This document shows, piece after piece, positions 11,701 to 25,467 of a stretch of 64,000 bases of DNA. The notes beneath the pieces were generated by a model. That model was not told the DNA's origin. It made no database searches and saw only the letters and a list, made by a program, of their open reading frames with translations. Position 1 is the first letter of the stretch. Each line of letters opens with the position of its first letter. Made by a program: the position numbers and the translations under genes. The DNA is from Mercurialis annua (taxonomy: Eukaryota > Streptophyta > Magnoliopsida > Malpighiales > Euphorbiaceae), in assembly GCF_937616625.2 (NCBI RefSeq), contig NC_065577.1, positions 22,705,501-22,769,500 of the forward strand. The letters are read 5' to 3'.

Positions 11701-13850
11701 AAAAGTGTCTCTAACGCATTGTTCTGATTATCTTAGCATGGCTAGGTTAGATTACACAGAATGTGCGTGAAAAGTGAAGCTAGATTAGTTTGTCGCATCT
11801 CAAGTCTCTTTAACGCGTCGTTCCGATTATTTAAGCATGTTTAGGTTATATTACGGAAAGTGTGCGTGAAAAGTGACGCTAGATTAGTATGTCACGTGTC
11901 AAGTCTATTTAACGCGTGTTCCGATTACCTAAGCATGGTTAGGTTGTAGTACGCAAAGTGTGCTTGAAAAGTGACGCTAGATTAGTATGTCGCTTCCGAA
12001 GTCTCTTTAACGCGTCGTCCTGATTACCGAAGCATTGTTAGGTTATTGTTCCGATTACCTAAGCATGGTTAGGTAGTGTGTGTGAAAAGTAATGCTAGAT
12101 TAGTACGTCGTGTCTCAAGTCTCTTTAACTCATCGTTTCAATTACCTAAGCATGGTTTTGTTATATTACGTAAAATGCGCGTGAAAGGTGATGCTTGATT
12201 AATATGTCGCTTCTCAAGTCTCTTTAACTCGTCGTTCCGATTAACTAAGCATGGTTAGGTTATATTACGCCAAGTCTGCGTAAAAAGTGATGTTAGATTA
12301 GTATGGCGCGTCTCAAGTCTCATTAACGCGTCGTTTCGATAACCATTCTTATGTTGCGTCACAAGTGTCTCTAACACGTCGTTCCGATTACCTAAGCAAG
12401 GTTTAGTTATATGCGCAAAGTGTGCGTGTAAAGTGACGCTAGATTAGTATGTCGCGTCTCAAGTCTCTTTATCTCGTCGTTCCGATTACCTAAGCATGGT
12501 TAGGTGATACGGCGAAAAGTCTGCGTAAAAAGTGATGCCATATTAATACGTCCGCGTCTCAAGTCTTTTTCACTCGTCGTTTCGATTGCCATGCTTATAT
12601 TGCGTCTCAAGTCTTGTTAACTCCTCGTTTCGATTGTCATGCCTATGTTGCGTTTCAAGTCTTGTTAACTCGTCGTTTCGATTGCCATGCTTATGTTGCA
12701 TTTCAAGTCTTGTTAACTCGTCGTTTTGATTGCCATGCTTATGTCGCGTCACAAGTCTCTCTAACGCACCGTTCTTATTACCTAAGCATGGTTAAGTTAT
12801 ATTACGCAAAGTGTGCGTGAAAAGTGACGCTAGATTAGTATGTCGTGTCATAAGTCTCTCTAACGTGTCGTTTCGATTACCTAAGCATGTTTAGATTATA
12901 TTACGCAAAGTGTGCGTGAAAAGTGGTAATAGATTAGAATGTTGCGTCGCAAGTCTCTTTAACGTGTCGTTCTGATTACCTAAGCATAGTTAGGTGATAT
13001 TACACAATGTGTGCGTGAAAACTGTTGCTAGGTTAGTATGTCGAGTCTCAAGTCTCTTTAACGCGTCGTTTCGATTACCTAATCATGGTTAGGTTTAATT
13101 ATGCAAACTTTGCCTAAAAAGTGACGGCTAGATTAGTATGTCGCGTCGCAAGTCTCTTTAACACGTCGTTCCGATTACCTAAAAATGGTTCGGATATATT
13201 ACACAAAGCGTGCGCAAAAAGTGACGGTAGATTAGTATGGCGTGTTTCGAGTCTCTTTAACGCGTCGTTTTGATTACTGTGCTTATGTTGCGTCACAAGT
13301 GTCTCTAAGGCGTCGTTCTGATTACCTAAGCATGGTTAGATTATATTACGCAAAATGTACATGAAAAGTGACAATAGATTAGTTTGTCGTGTCTCAAGTC
13401 TATTTAACGCGTCGTTCCTATTACCTAGGCATGGTTAGGTTATTTTACGCAAGGTGTGCATGAAAAGTGACGCTAGATTAGTACGTCGCGTCTCAAGTCT
13501 CTTTAATGCGTATTCCGATTACCTAAGCATGGTTAAAATATATTACGTAAAGTGTGCATGAAAAGTTACGCTAGATTAGTATGTCGCGTCTCAAGTAACA
13601 TTAACGCGTCTTTCCGATTACCTAAGCATGTTTAGGTTATATTACGCAAAGTGTGCGTAAAAAATGACGCTAGATTAGTATGTCGCTACTCAAGTCTCTT
13701 CAACGCGGCGTTCCGATTTCCTAAGCATGGTTTGGTTATATTACGCAAAGTTTGCGTGAAAAGTGACGCTAGATTAGTATGTCGCATCTCAAGTCTCTTT
13801 AACTCGCCGTTTCGATTACCTGAACATGGTTAGGTTATAAGCAAAGCCTG
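8713..13850 (-). repeat. 99-bp satellite array, block 2c (reversed)
   Basis: Reversed monomers with the 99-bp period run to the orientation switch near 13850. Monomers are diverged and carry indels (for example a truncated monomer near 8820 and another near 12050). Single 48-bp units (word accatgcttatgtcgcgtc) are interspersed. Frames of 60-134 codons on both strands here are satellite read-through with a 33-residue period, not genes. Confidence 0.95.
12561..12757 (-). repeat. Local tandem run of the 48-bp short unit, four copies
   Basis: The word aagtctt / aagtctct recurs at 12561, 12609, 12657, 12705 and 12753, an exact 48-bp spacing. Each unit reads aagtcttgttaactcgtcg, then cgattgccatgcttatg. 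Elsewhere this unit occurs singly between 99-bp monomers. Here it has been amplified on its own, with unit-specific variants (gttaactcgtcg, cgattgccatg) shared by the copies. Confidence 0.85.
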
Positions 13851-13856
13851 CTGAGG
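13840..13856. other. Satellite orientation switch (reversed to A)
   Basis: To the left the strand reads ctgaacatggttaggttata (reversed). To the right it reads gaggtaatcagaacgacgcg (orientation A). The transition holds only about 10-20 bp of ambiguous sequence (gcaaagcctgct) and no transposon. Confidence 0.85.
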
Positions 13857-16800
13857 TAATCAGAACGACGCGTTAAAGAGACTTGAGACGCGCGACATAC
13901 TAATCTAGCGTCACTTTTCACGCACACTCTGCGTAAAATAACCTAACCATGCTTAGGTAATCGGAACGAAGCGTTATAGAGACTTTAGACACGACATACT
14001 AATATCACTTTTCACGCACACTTTGCGTAATATAACATAAGCATGCTTTGGTAATCAAAACGACGTGTTAAAGAGACGTGAAACGTGACATAAGCATGGT
14101 AATCGAAACGACGCGTTAAAGAGACTTGAGACACACCATACTAATCTAGCGTCACTTTTTACGCACACATTGCGTAATATTACCTAACCATGCTTTGGTA
14201 ATCGGACCTAACCATGCTTAGGTAATCGGAACGAGGCGTTATAAAGACTTGATACGCGACATACTAATCCATTGTAACTTTTCACGCACACTTTGCGTAA
14301 TATAACCTAACCATTCTTTGATAATCGGAATGACGTGTTAAAGAGACTTGTAACGTGACATAAGCATGGTAATCGAAACGACGCGTTAAAGAGACTTGAG
14401 ACGTGCCATACTAATCCAACGTCACTTTTTACGCACACATTGCGTAATACAACCTTACAGTACTTTGGTAACCGTAACGACGTGTTAAAGACACTTGTGT
14501 AGCGACATGAGCATGGTAATTGAAACAATGCGTTAAAGAGACTTAAGACGCGACATACTAATCTACTGTCACTTTTCACGCACACTTTGCATAATATAAT
14601 CTAACCATGCTTAGGTAATTCAAACGACGCATTAAAGAGACTTGAGACGCGACATAATAAACTAGCGTCACTTGTCATGCACACTTTGCGGAATATAATA
14701 TAACCATGCTTAGGTAATTGGAACGACGCGTTAGAGAGACTTGTGACGCGACATACTAATTTAGCGTCACTTTTTACGCAAACTTTGCGTAATATAACCT
14801 AACCATGTGTAGGTAATCGGAACGACGCGTTAAAGTCACTTGAGACGCGCCATACTAATTTAGCGTCACTTTGTACTCGCACTTTGTGTAATATAACCTA
14901 ACCATGCTTAGGTAATCGGAAAGACGTCTTAAATTGACTTGAGATGCGACATACTAATTTAGCGTCACTTTTCATGCACACCTTGCGTAATATAACCATA
15001 CCATGCTTAAGTAATAGGAACGACGCGTTAAATAGACTTGAGACACGACATACTAATCTATTGTCATTATTCACGCACATTTTGCGTAATATAACCTAAC
15101 CATGTTTAGGAAATAGGAACGACGCGTTAAAGAGACTTGAGAAGTGACATAAGAATCTATTTTCACTTTTCACGCACATTTTGCGTAATATAACCTAACC
15201 ATGTTTAGGTAATCGGAACCACGCATTAGAGAGACTTGTAATGCGACATAAGCATGGTAATCGAAACGACGCATTAAAGAGACTTGAGATGCGACATACT
15301 AATCTAGCGTTACTTTTCACGCACGCTTTGTGTAATATAACATAACCATGCTTAGGTAATCGGAACAACGCGATAAAGAGTATTGAGACGCGATATACTA
15401 ATCTAGCGTCACTTTTCACGCACATTTTGCGTAGTATAACCTAACCATGCTTAGGTAATCAGAACGACGTGTTAGAGAGCCTTGAGACGCGACATACTAA
15501 TCTAGCGTCACTTTTCACGTACACTCTGTGTAATATAACCTAACCATGCTTAAGTAATTGGAACGACGCGTTAAATAGACTTATGACGCGACATACTAAT
15601 CTATTGTAATTTTTCACTCACACTTAGCCTAATATAACCTAACCATGCTTAGGTAATCACAACCACGCGTTAGAGAGACTTGTGACGCGACATAAGCATG
15701 GTAATCGAAACGACACATACCTAACCATACTTAGGAAATCACAACCACGTGTTAGAGAGACTTTTCACGTGACATACTAATCTAGCTTCACTTTTCACGC
15801 ACACTTTGACCTAACCATGCTTAGATAATCGGAACGTTAAAGATAACTGAGACGCGATATACTAATCTAACGTTACTTTTCATGCACACTTAGGTTAATC
15901 TAACCTAACCAAGCTTAGATAATCGGAACAATGCGTTAGAGACACTTGTGACGCGACATAAGCATGGTAAGCAAAACAACGCGTTAAAGAGACTTAAAAC
16001 GGGCCATACTAATCTGGTGTCACTTTTTACGCACTCTTTGCGTAATATTTCGTAACCGTGCTTAGGTAATCGGAACGACGCGTTAAGAGACTTGAGACGT
16101 AACATACTAATCTACCGTAATTTTTCACGAACACTTTCCGTAATATAATATCTAACCATGCTTAGGTAATCAGAACGACGCGTTAAAGAGGCTTGAGACG
16201 CGACATACTTATCAAGCGACAGTTTTCACGCACACATGTAATATAACCTAACCATGCATAGGTAATCGGAACGACACAAAGAGACTTGAGACGCGACATA
16301 CTAATCTAGCGTCACTTTTCCCGGACACTACCTAACCATGTAATCGGAACGACGCGTTAAAGAGACTTGAGACGCGACACACTAATCTAGCGTCACTTTT
16401 CACGCAGACTTTGCGTAATATAACCTAACAATGTTTGGGTAATCGGAACAACGCGTTAAAGAGACTTCAGACGCGACATACTAATCTAGCGTCATTTTTC
16501 ACGCACACTTTGCGTAATATATTCTAACCATGCTTAGGTATTCGGAACACGCGTCAAAGAAACTTAAGACGTGACATACTAATCTAACGTCACTTGTCAC
16601 GCACACTTTGCGTTATATAGCCTAACCATGCTTAGGTAATCCGAACGACACATTAAAATGACTTGAGACACGACATACTAATCTAGCCTCAATTTTCACG
16701 CACACTCTGCGTAATCTAACCTAACCATGCCTAGATAATCATAACGACGCGTTAGAGACACTTGTGACGCGACATAAGCATGGTAACCGAAACTACACGT

Positions 16801-19800
16801 CAAAGAGAATTGAAAAACGCCATGCTAATCTAGTGTCACTTTTTACGCACTCTTTGCGTAATATAACCTAACCATGCTTAGGTAATCAGAACGACGCGTT
16901 AAAGAGACTTGAGATGCGACATACTAATCTAGCGTAACTTTTCCTGCACACTTTGCGTAATGTGACCTAACCATGCTTAGGTAATCGAAACAACGTGTTA
17001 AAGAGACTTGAGACGCGCCATACTAATCTAGCGTCACTTTTCACGTAAACATTGCGTAATATTAACCTAACCATGTATAGGTAATCGGAACGACGCGTTA
17101 CTTATCTAGCGTCACTTTTCACGCACAATTTTCGTATAAGAACCTAACCATGCTTAGGTAATCGGAACGACGCGTTAAAGTGACTTTAGACGGGACATAC
17201 TAATCAATTGTCACTTTTCACGCATAATTTGCGTAATACAACCTACAAATGCTTTGGTAATTTGAACGACATGTTGAGAGACTTGTAACGTGACATAAGC
17301 ATGCTAATCGAAACGACGCGTTAAAGAGACTTGAGACGTGTCATACTAATCTAGCGTTATTTTTTACGCACACTTAACGTAATATAACCTCACCATGCTT
17401 AGGTAATCGTAACAATGCGTTAAAGAGACTTGTGATGTGACATACTAATCTAGTGACTCTTTTAACGCGCAGTAACATAACCACGCTTAGGTAATCGGAA
17501 CGACGCGTTAAATAGACTTGAGACACGAAATACTAATTGATTGTCACTTTTCACGCACATTTTGCATAATATAACCTAACCATGCTTAGGTAATCGGAAC
17601 GACGCGTTAAAGATACTTGAGACGCGAAATACCGATTTATTGTCAGTTTTCACGGACACTTAGAGTATTATAACCAAACCATGCTTTGGTAATCAGGACG
17701 CGTTAGAGACACTTGTGACGCGACATAAGCACAGTAATCGAAACGACATATTAAAGTGACTTGAAACGCGCCATACTAATCTAGCGTCACTTTTTACGCA
17801 CGCTTTGCGTAATACAACCTAACCATGATTAGGTAATCGGAAAGACGCTTTAAAGAGAGTTGAGACGCGGCATACTAATCTAGCCGTCACTTTTCACGCA
17901 CACTTTGCGAAAAATAAACTCCCCATGTTTAGGTAATCGGAACGACATGTTAAAGAGACTTGCGACACGACATACTAATCTATTGTCACTTTTCACGCAC
18001 ACTATGTGTAATATAACCTAACCATGCTATGGAAATCGGAACATTGTATTAAAGAGACTTGTAACGTGACATATGCATGGAATCGAAACAAAGCATTGAA
18101 TAGACTTGAGACGTGCCACACTAATCTAGCTTCACTTTTTACATACACTAAGTAATATAACTTAAGCAAGCTAAGGCAATCGTAACAACACGTTAAACTA
18201 ACTATGCGATACTTTTAACGCGCACTTGGCGTAATATAACATAACGATGATTTGGTACTCAGAACGACGTGTAATAGAGTCTTTCAGACATGACATACTA
18301 ATCTATTGTCACTTTTCACACACACTTTGCGTAATATAACTTAACCCTTCTTAGGTAATCGGAACGACACATTAAAGAGAGTTGAGACGCGACATACTAA
18401 TCAAGCGTCACTTTTCACGCACATTTTGCATAATATATCCTAACTATGCATAGGTAATCACAATACGCATTAAAGAGACTTGTGACACGACATAAGCATG
18501 GTAATCTAAACGACGCGTTAAAGAGACTTGAGACGCGCCATAAGCATGGCAATCAAAACGACGCGTTAAAGAGACTTGAGGCACGCCATACTAATCTAGC
18601 GTCACATTTTTTGCAGACTTTGCGTAGTATAACCTAACCATGCTTAAGTAATCGGAATGACACATGAAAGAGACTTGAGACGCGACATATTAATCTAGCG
18701 TCACTTTTCACGCACATTTTGTGTAATATAACCTGACCATACTTAGGTAATCGGAACGACGCGTTAGAGAGATTTGAGACGCGACATAAGCATGGTAATC
18801 AAAACGACGCGTTAAAGAGATTTGAGACGCGACATACTAATTTAGCTTCACTTTTCACGCACACTTTGCGTAATATAGCCTAATGATGTTTATGTGACCC
18901 GTTAGAGAGACTTGTGACGCGACATATTAATCTAGTGTCACTTTTCACGCACACTTTGCGTAATATAGCTCAGCCATGCTTAGGTAATCAGAACGACGCG
19001 TTAGAGAGACTTGTGACGCGGCATAAGCATGGTAATAAAAACGACGCGCTAAAGTGCACGCCATACTAATCTACCGTCACTTTTTACGCAGACTTTGCGT
19101 AATATAACCTAACCATGCTTAGGTAATTAGAATGACACATTAAAGAGACTTGAGACGCGATATACTAATTTAGAGTCAATTTTCACGCACACTTTGCGTA
19201 ATATAGCCTAATGATGCTTAGGTAATCAGAACGACGAGTTAGAGAGACCTGTGACGCGACATACTAATCTAGCGTCACATTTCACGCACACTTTGCGTAA
19301 TATAACCAAACCATGCTTAGGTCATCGGAACACGCGTTAAAGAGACTTGTGACACGACATAAGGATAGTAATCGAACGACGCGTTAAAGAGACTTAAAAC
19401 GAGCCATACTAATCTAGCGTAACCATGCATAGGTAATCGGAAACGAGTTAAGGAGACTTGAGACGTGACATACTAATCTATTGTCACTTTTCATGCACAC
19501 TTTACGTAGTATAAACTAACCATGCTTAGGTAATCGGAACGACACGTTAAAGAGACTTCAGACGCGACATACTAATCTATCGTCACTTTGAACCATGCTT
19601 AGGTAACCAGAACACGTGTTAAAGAGATTTGAGATGTGACATACTAATCGAGCGTCTCTTTTCACGCACACTTTGCGTAATATAACCTAACCATGCTTAG
19701 ACAATCGAATGACGCGTTAAAGAGACTTACGACGCGACTTACTAATCCAGCGTAACTTTTCACACACTTTCCGTAAAATAACCTAACCATGCTTAGGTAA

Positions 19801-22800
19801 TCGGAGCGACGCGTTCTTGACTTATGACGTGACATACTAGTCTAGCGTCACTTTTCAGGCGCACTTTCGTAATATAACCTAACCAATATTAGGTAATCGG
19901 AACAATACATTAAAGAGACTTGAGACGCACCATACTAATCAAACGTCACTTTTAGAGTACACTTTGCGTAATACAACCTAACCATGCTTAGGTAACGGAA
20001 CAACGCGTTAAAGAGACTTGAGATGCGACATACTAATGTAGCGTCCCTTTTTATGCACACATTGCTTAATATAACCTAACCATGATTAGGTAATCGGAAT
20101 GACACGTTAAAAAAGACTTGAGACGCGCCATACTATTTTAGCGTCACTTTTTGCGTATTTTTTGCGTAATATAACCTTACCATGCTTATGTAATCGGAAC
20201 GACGTGTTAAAGAGACTTGAGACACGACATCTTAATTCACTCACTCTTTGAGTAATACTGCCTAACCATGCTTAGGTAATCGAAATGATGCGTTAAAAAG
20301 ACTTGATACGCGACATACTAATCTATTTTCACTTTTACCGCACACTTTGCGTAATATAACCTAACCATGTTTTGGTAATCGGAACGACGCGTTAGATAGA
20401 CTTGTGACGCGAAATAAGCATGGTAATCGTTACGACGCGTTAAAGAGACTTGAGACGCAACTTACTAATTTATTGTCACTTTTCACGCACACTTTGCGTA
20501 AGATAACCTAACCATGCTTCGATAGTAAGAACAACGCATTAAAGAGACTTGAGACGCGTCATACTAATCTAGCGTCTCTTTTCACGCACTTTTTGCGTAA
20601 TATAAACTAACCATCCTTAGGTAATCGGAACGACGCGTTAGAGAGATTTGCGACGGGATATACTAATCTAGCGTCACTTTTCATGCACACGTTGCGTAAT
20701 ATAACCTAACCATGCGTAGGTAGTCGAAACGACGCGTTAGAGAGACTTGTGACACGACATAGGCATGGTAATCCAAAACGATACGTTACAAAGATTTGAG
20801 ACGCGTAATACTAATCTAGCGTCATTTTTTTGCACACTTTGCATAATATAACCTAACCATGCCTAGAAATCGGAATGACGCATTAGAGAGACTTGAGATG
20901 CGACGTACTAATCTAGCGCCACTTTTCACGCACACTTTGTGTAATATAACCTAACCATACTTATGTAATCGGAACGACGTATTAATGAGACTTGTGATGC
21001 CTGATAAGCATGGTAATCGAAATGACGCGTAAAAGAGACTTGAGATGCGACATACTAATCTAGCGTCACTTTTCATGCCCACTTTTCGTAATATAACTCA
21101 ACCATGCTAGTGAACCGGAACAACGCGTTAAAGAGAATTGAGACGCAACATACTAATCTAGCGTCACTTTTCACGCACACTTTCCGTAATATAATCTAAC
21201 CATGCTTATGTAATCGGAACGATGCGTTAAATAAATTCGAGACACGACATACTAATTTATTGTTTCTTTTCACGCACACTTTGTGTAATATAACCTAACC
21301 ATGCATAGGAAATCAGAACGACGCGTTAGAGAGACTAGTGTCGACATAAGCATGGTAATCGAAACGACGCGTTAAAGAGACTTGAGACACGACATACTAA
21401 TCTAGCGTCACTTTTTACGCACACCTCGCATATAACCTAGCCATGCTTAGGTAATCATAACGACGCGTTAAAGAGACTTGAGACGCGACATACTAATCTA
21501 GCGTCACTTTTCAAGCACACTGTGTGTAATATAATATAACCATGCTTAGGTAATCGGAACGATAAGTTAAAGAGCCTTGAGACGCGACATACTAATCTAG
21601 CTTCACTTTGCATGCACACCTTGCGTAATATAACCTAACCATGCTTTGGTAATCAGAACGACGTGTAAAAGAGACTTGAAAAGCGACATGCTAATCTAGC
21701 GTCACTTTTGACGCACACCTTGCGTAATATAACATAACTATGCTTAGGTAATCCAAACGACGCGTTAAAGAGACTTAACACGAGACATACTAATCTTGCG
21801 TCACTAAAAAACGCACACTTTGTGTAATATAACCAAACCATTCTTACGTAATCGAAACGACGTGTTCAAGAGACTTGAGATGCGACATACTAATCTAGGT
21901 AGTCGGAAAGACGCGTTAAATAGATTTGAGACGCAACATACTAATATATTGTCATTTTTCACACACACGTTGCGTAATATAACCTAACCATGCATAGGTA
22001 ATCGGAACAATGCGTTAGAGAGACTTGTGACGCGACATAGGCATGGTAATCGAAACGACGCGTTACTGACACTTGAGATCCGTATTACTAATCTAGCGTA
22101 ACTTATTTCGCACACTTTGGGTAATATAGTTTCTTAGAAATCGGAACGACGCATTTGAGGGATTTGCGACGCGACGTACAAAGATAGCGTCCCTTTGCGT
22201 AATATAAACTAACCATCCTTAGGTAATCGGAACGACGCGTTAGAGAGATTTGCGACGGGATATACTAATCTAGCGTCACTTTTCATGCACACGTTGGGTA
22301 ATATAACCTAACCATGCGTAGGTAATCGAAACGACGCGTTAGAGAGACTTGTGACGCGAAATACGCATGGTAATCCAAAACGATATGTTACAAAGATTTG
22401 AGACGCGTAATACTAATCTAGCGTCATTTTTTTGCACACTTTGCATAATATAACCTAACCATGCCTAGAAATCGGAATGACGCATTAGAGAGACTTGAGA
22501 TGCGACGTACTAATCTAGCGCCACTTTTCACGCACACTTTGTGTAATATAACCTAACCATACTTATGTAATCGGAACGACGTATTAATGAGACTTGTGAT
22601 GCCTGATAAGCATGGTAATCGAAATGACGCGTAAAAGAGACTTGAGACGCGACATACTAATCTAGCGTCACTTTTCATGCACACTTTTCGTAATATAACT
22701 CAACCATGCTAGTTAATCGGAACAACGCGTTAAAGAGAATTGAGACGCGACATACTAATCTAGAGTCACTTTTGCCGCACACTTTCCGTAATATAATCTA

Positions 22801-24873
22801 ACCATGCTTATGTAATCGGAACGATGCGTTTAATAAATTCGAGACACGACATACTAATTTATTGTTTCTTTTCACGCACACTTTGTGTAATATAACCTAA
22901 CCATGCTTAGGAAATCAGAACGACGCGTTAGAGAGACTAGTGTCGACATAAGCATGGTAATCGAAACGACGCGTTAAAGAGACTTGAGACACGACATACT
23001 AATCTAGCGTCACTTTTTACGCACACCTCGCATATAACCTAGCCATGCTTAGGTAATCATAACGACGCGTTAAAGAGACTTGAGACGCGACATACTAATC
23101 TAGCGTCACTTTTCAAGCACACTTTGCGTAATATAATATAACCATGCTTAGGTAATCGGAACGATAAGTTAAAGAGCCTTGAGACGCGACATACTAATCT
23201 AGCTTCACTTTGCATGCACACCTTGCGTAATATAACCTAACCATGCTTTGGTAATCAGAACGACGTGTAAAAGAGACTTGAAAAGCGACATGCTAATCTA
23301 GCGTCACTTTTCACGCACACCTTGCGTAATATAACATAACTATGCTTAGGTAATCCAAACGACGCGTTAAAGAGACTTAACACGAGACATACTAATCTTG
23401 CGTCACTAAAAAACGCACACTTTGCGTAATATAACCAAACCATTCTTACGTAATCGAAACGACGTGTTCAAGAGACTTGAGATGCGACATACTAATCTAG
23501 GTAGTCGGAAAGACGCGTTAAATAGATTTGAGACGCAACATACTAATATATTGTCATTTTTCACGCACACGTTGCGTAATATAACCTAACCATGCATAGG
23601 TAATCGGAACAATGCGTTAGAGAGACTTGTGACGCGACATAGGCATGGTAATCGAAACGACGCGTTACTGATACTTGAGATCCGTATTACTAATCTAGCG
23701 TAACTTATTTCGCACACTTTGGGTAATATGGTTTCTTAGAAATCCGAACGACGCATTTGAGGGATTTGAGACGCGACGTACTAAGATAGCGTCCCTTTTC
23801 ACGCACACTTTGTGTAATATAACCAAACGATTCTTAGGAAATAGGAGCGACGTGTTAGAGAGACTTGAGACGCGACATACTAATCTTGCGTCAGTTTGCA
23901 TGAAACTTTGCGTCGTATAGCCTAACCATACTTAGGTAATTTGAACGACGCGTTAAAGTGACTTGACGCGAGATAAGCATGGTAATCGAACGACGCGTTA
24001 AAGAGACTTGAAACGCGTTATACTAATCTAGTGTCACTATTCATGCACACTTTTCGTAATATAACCTAACCATAATTAGTTAATAGGAACTTGTTAAAGA
24101 GAACTGAGATACGACATACTAAGATAGCGTCACTTTTCACGCTCACTTTTCGTAATATAACCTAACCATGGTTAGGTAATTGCAACGACGCGTTAAATAT
24201 ACTTGAGACACGACTTACTAATTTATTGTTACTTTTCACGCACACTTTGTGTAATATATAACCTAACCATGCTTAGGTAATCGGAACGACGCGTTAGAGA
24301 GACTTGTGATGTGACATAAGCATGGTAATCGAAACGACGAATTTAAGATACTTAAGACACGACTTACTAATCTAGCGTTACTTTTCAAGCACACGTTGCA
24401 TAATACAATCTAACCATGCTTGGGTACTCAGAACGACGCGTTAAAGAGCCTTGAGATGCGACATACTAATCTAGCGTCACTTTCACGCACACCTTGCGTA
24501 ATATAACCTAACCATGCTTAGGTAGTCAGAACGACGCGTTAAAGATACTTGAGACGCGACATACTGATAATCTAGCTTTACTTTTGACGCACACTTTGGT
24601 GTAATAAAACCTAATCATGCTTAGGTAATCGGAACGACGCGTTAACGAGCCTTGAGACGCGACATGCTAATCTAGCGTCACTTTCACGCACACCTTGCGT
24701 ATTATAAGCTAACCAAGCTTAGGTAATCCGAACGACGCGTTAAAGAGACTTGAGACGCGATATTCTAATTTACTGTCACTTTTCACGCACACTTTGCGTA
24801 ATATAACCTAACCATTATTAGGTAATCAAAACGACGTGTTAAAGAGACTTGAGATGCGACATACTAGTTTACC
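13851..24873 (+). repeat. 99-bp satellite array, block 3 (orientation A)
   Basis: This is the longest uninterrupted stretch, about 11 kb, of orientation A monomers with occasional 48-bp units (for example near 14085, 15945, 18080 and 20410). Truncated monomers occur near 15735-15830, 16330 and 19410. The array is broken at 24873 by the copia 3' LTR. Open frames inside it, on either strand, repeat the same ~33-residue pattern and are not genes. Confidence 0.95.
20595..23798 (+). repeat. Recent tandem duplication of a 1602-bp satellite block
   Basis: The segment starting gcgtaatataaactaacc at 20595 restarts at 22197, and every odd variant of the first copy reappears 1602 bp later. Examples are the 1-bp-deleted gactagtgtcgacataagc unit, the cactaaaaaacgcacact monomer and the partial monomer ggtagtcggaaagacg. 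Only a few single-base differences are visible by eye, far fewer than between ordinary neighbouring monomers. Confidence 0.9.
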
Positions 24874-25429
24874 TGTTGGGTTTTATATGTTCATAACGCA
24901 GCGGAATTTCAAAAATTTATCTAAAAACCCAAACCAAGATCCATGTAATTCGAATTAACAAAATAATTACTTACTTGTATGTCGAATTCAACAGCAATGT
25001 AGGAAGGAAGGAGGTGGTTCACTTTGGTGATACCTGGCCTCGGATCAGAAACGCCTCCAAAAGAACGCGTCCTCTACGAGTATCCACACGAACAGAACTT
25101 AGCCAAAACTAGTGCTTGTGTGCTAGCACTATTGCTTCACAAGCAATTTCGAATTTTAGTTATTTAGTGAATAATGAATTTCGTAATTCTCAAACCAATT
25201 GCTTAATGAGTATTTATAGTGATAAATAACACTAGGGTTTGAGACAAATTCAAATTTCAATCTCATTGCAATTCTACAAGTTTATGTTTATCAAAAACTC
25301 CTTTTTGATAATTATCCATATATATTAATTACTATATTTATTATCTTCCAAAAATAATAAATTAAGGAAAACACTTATCCTTAAATTTCGAATTAATATA
25401 TATATTCATTAATACATATATATATTATG

Positions 25430-25467
<38 letters not shown>

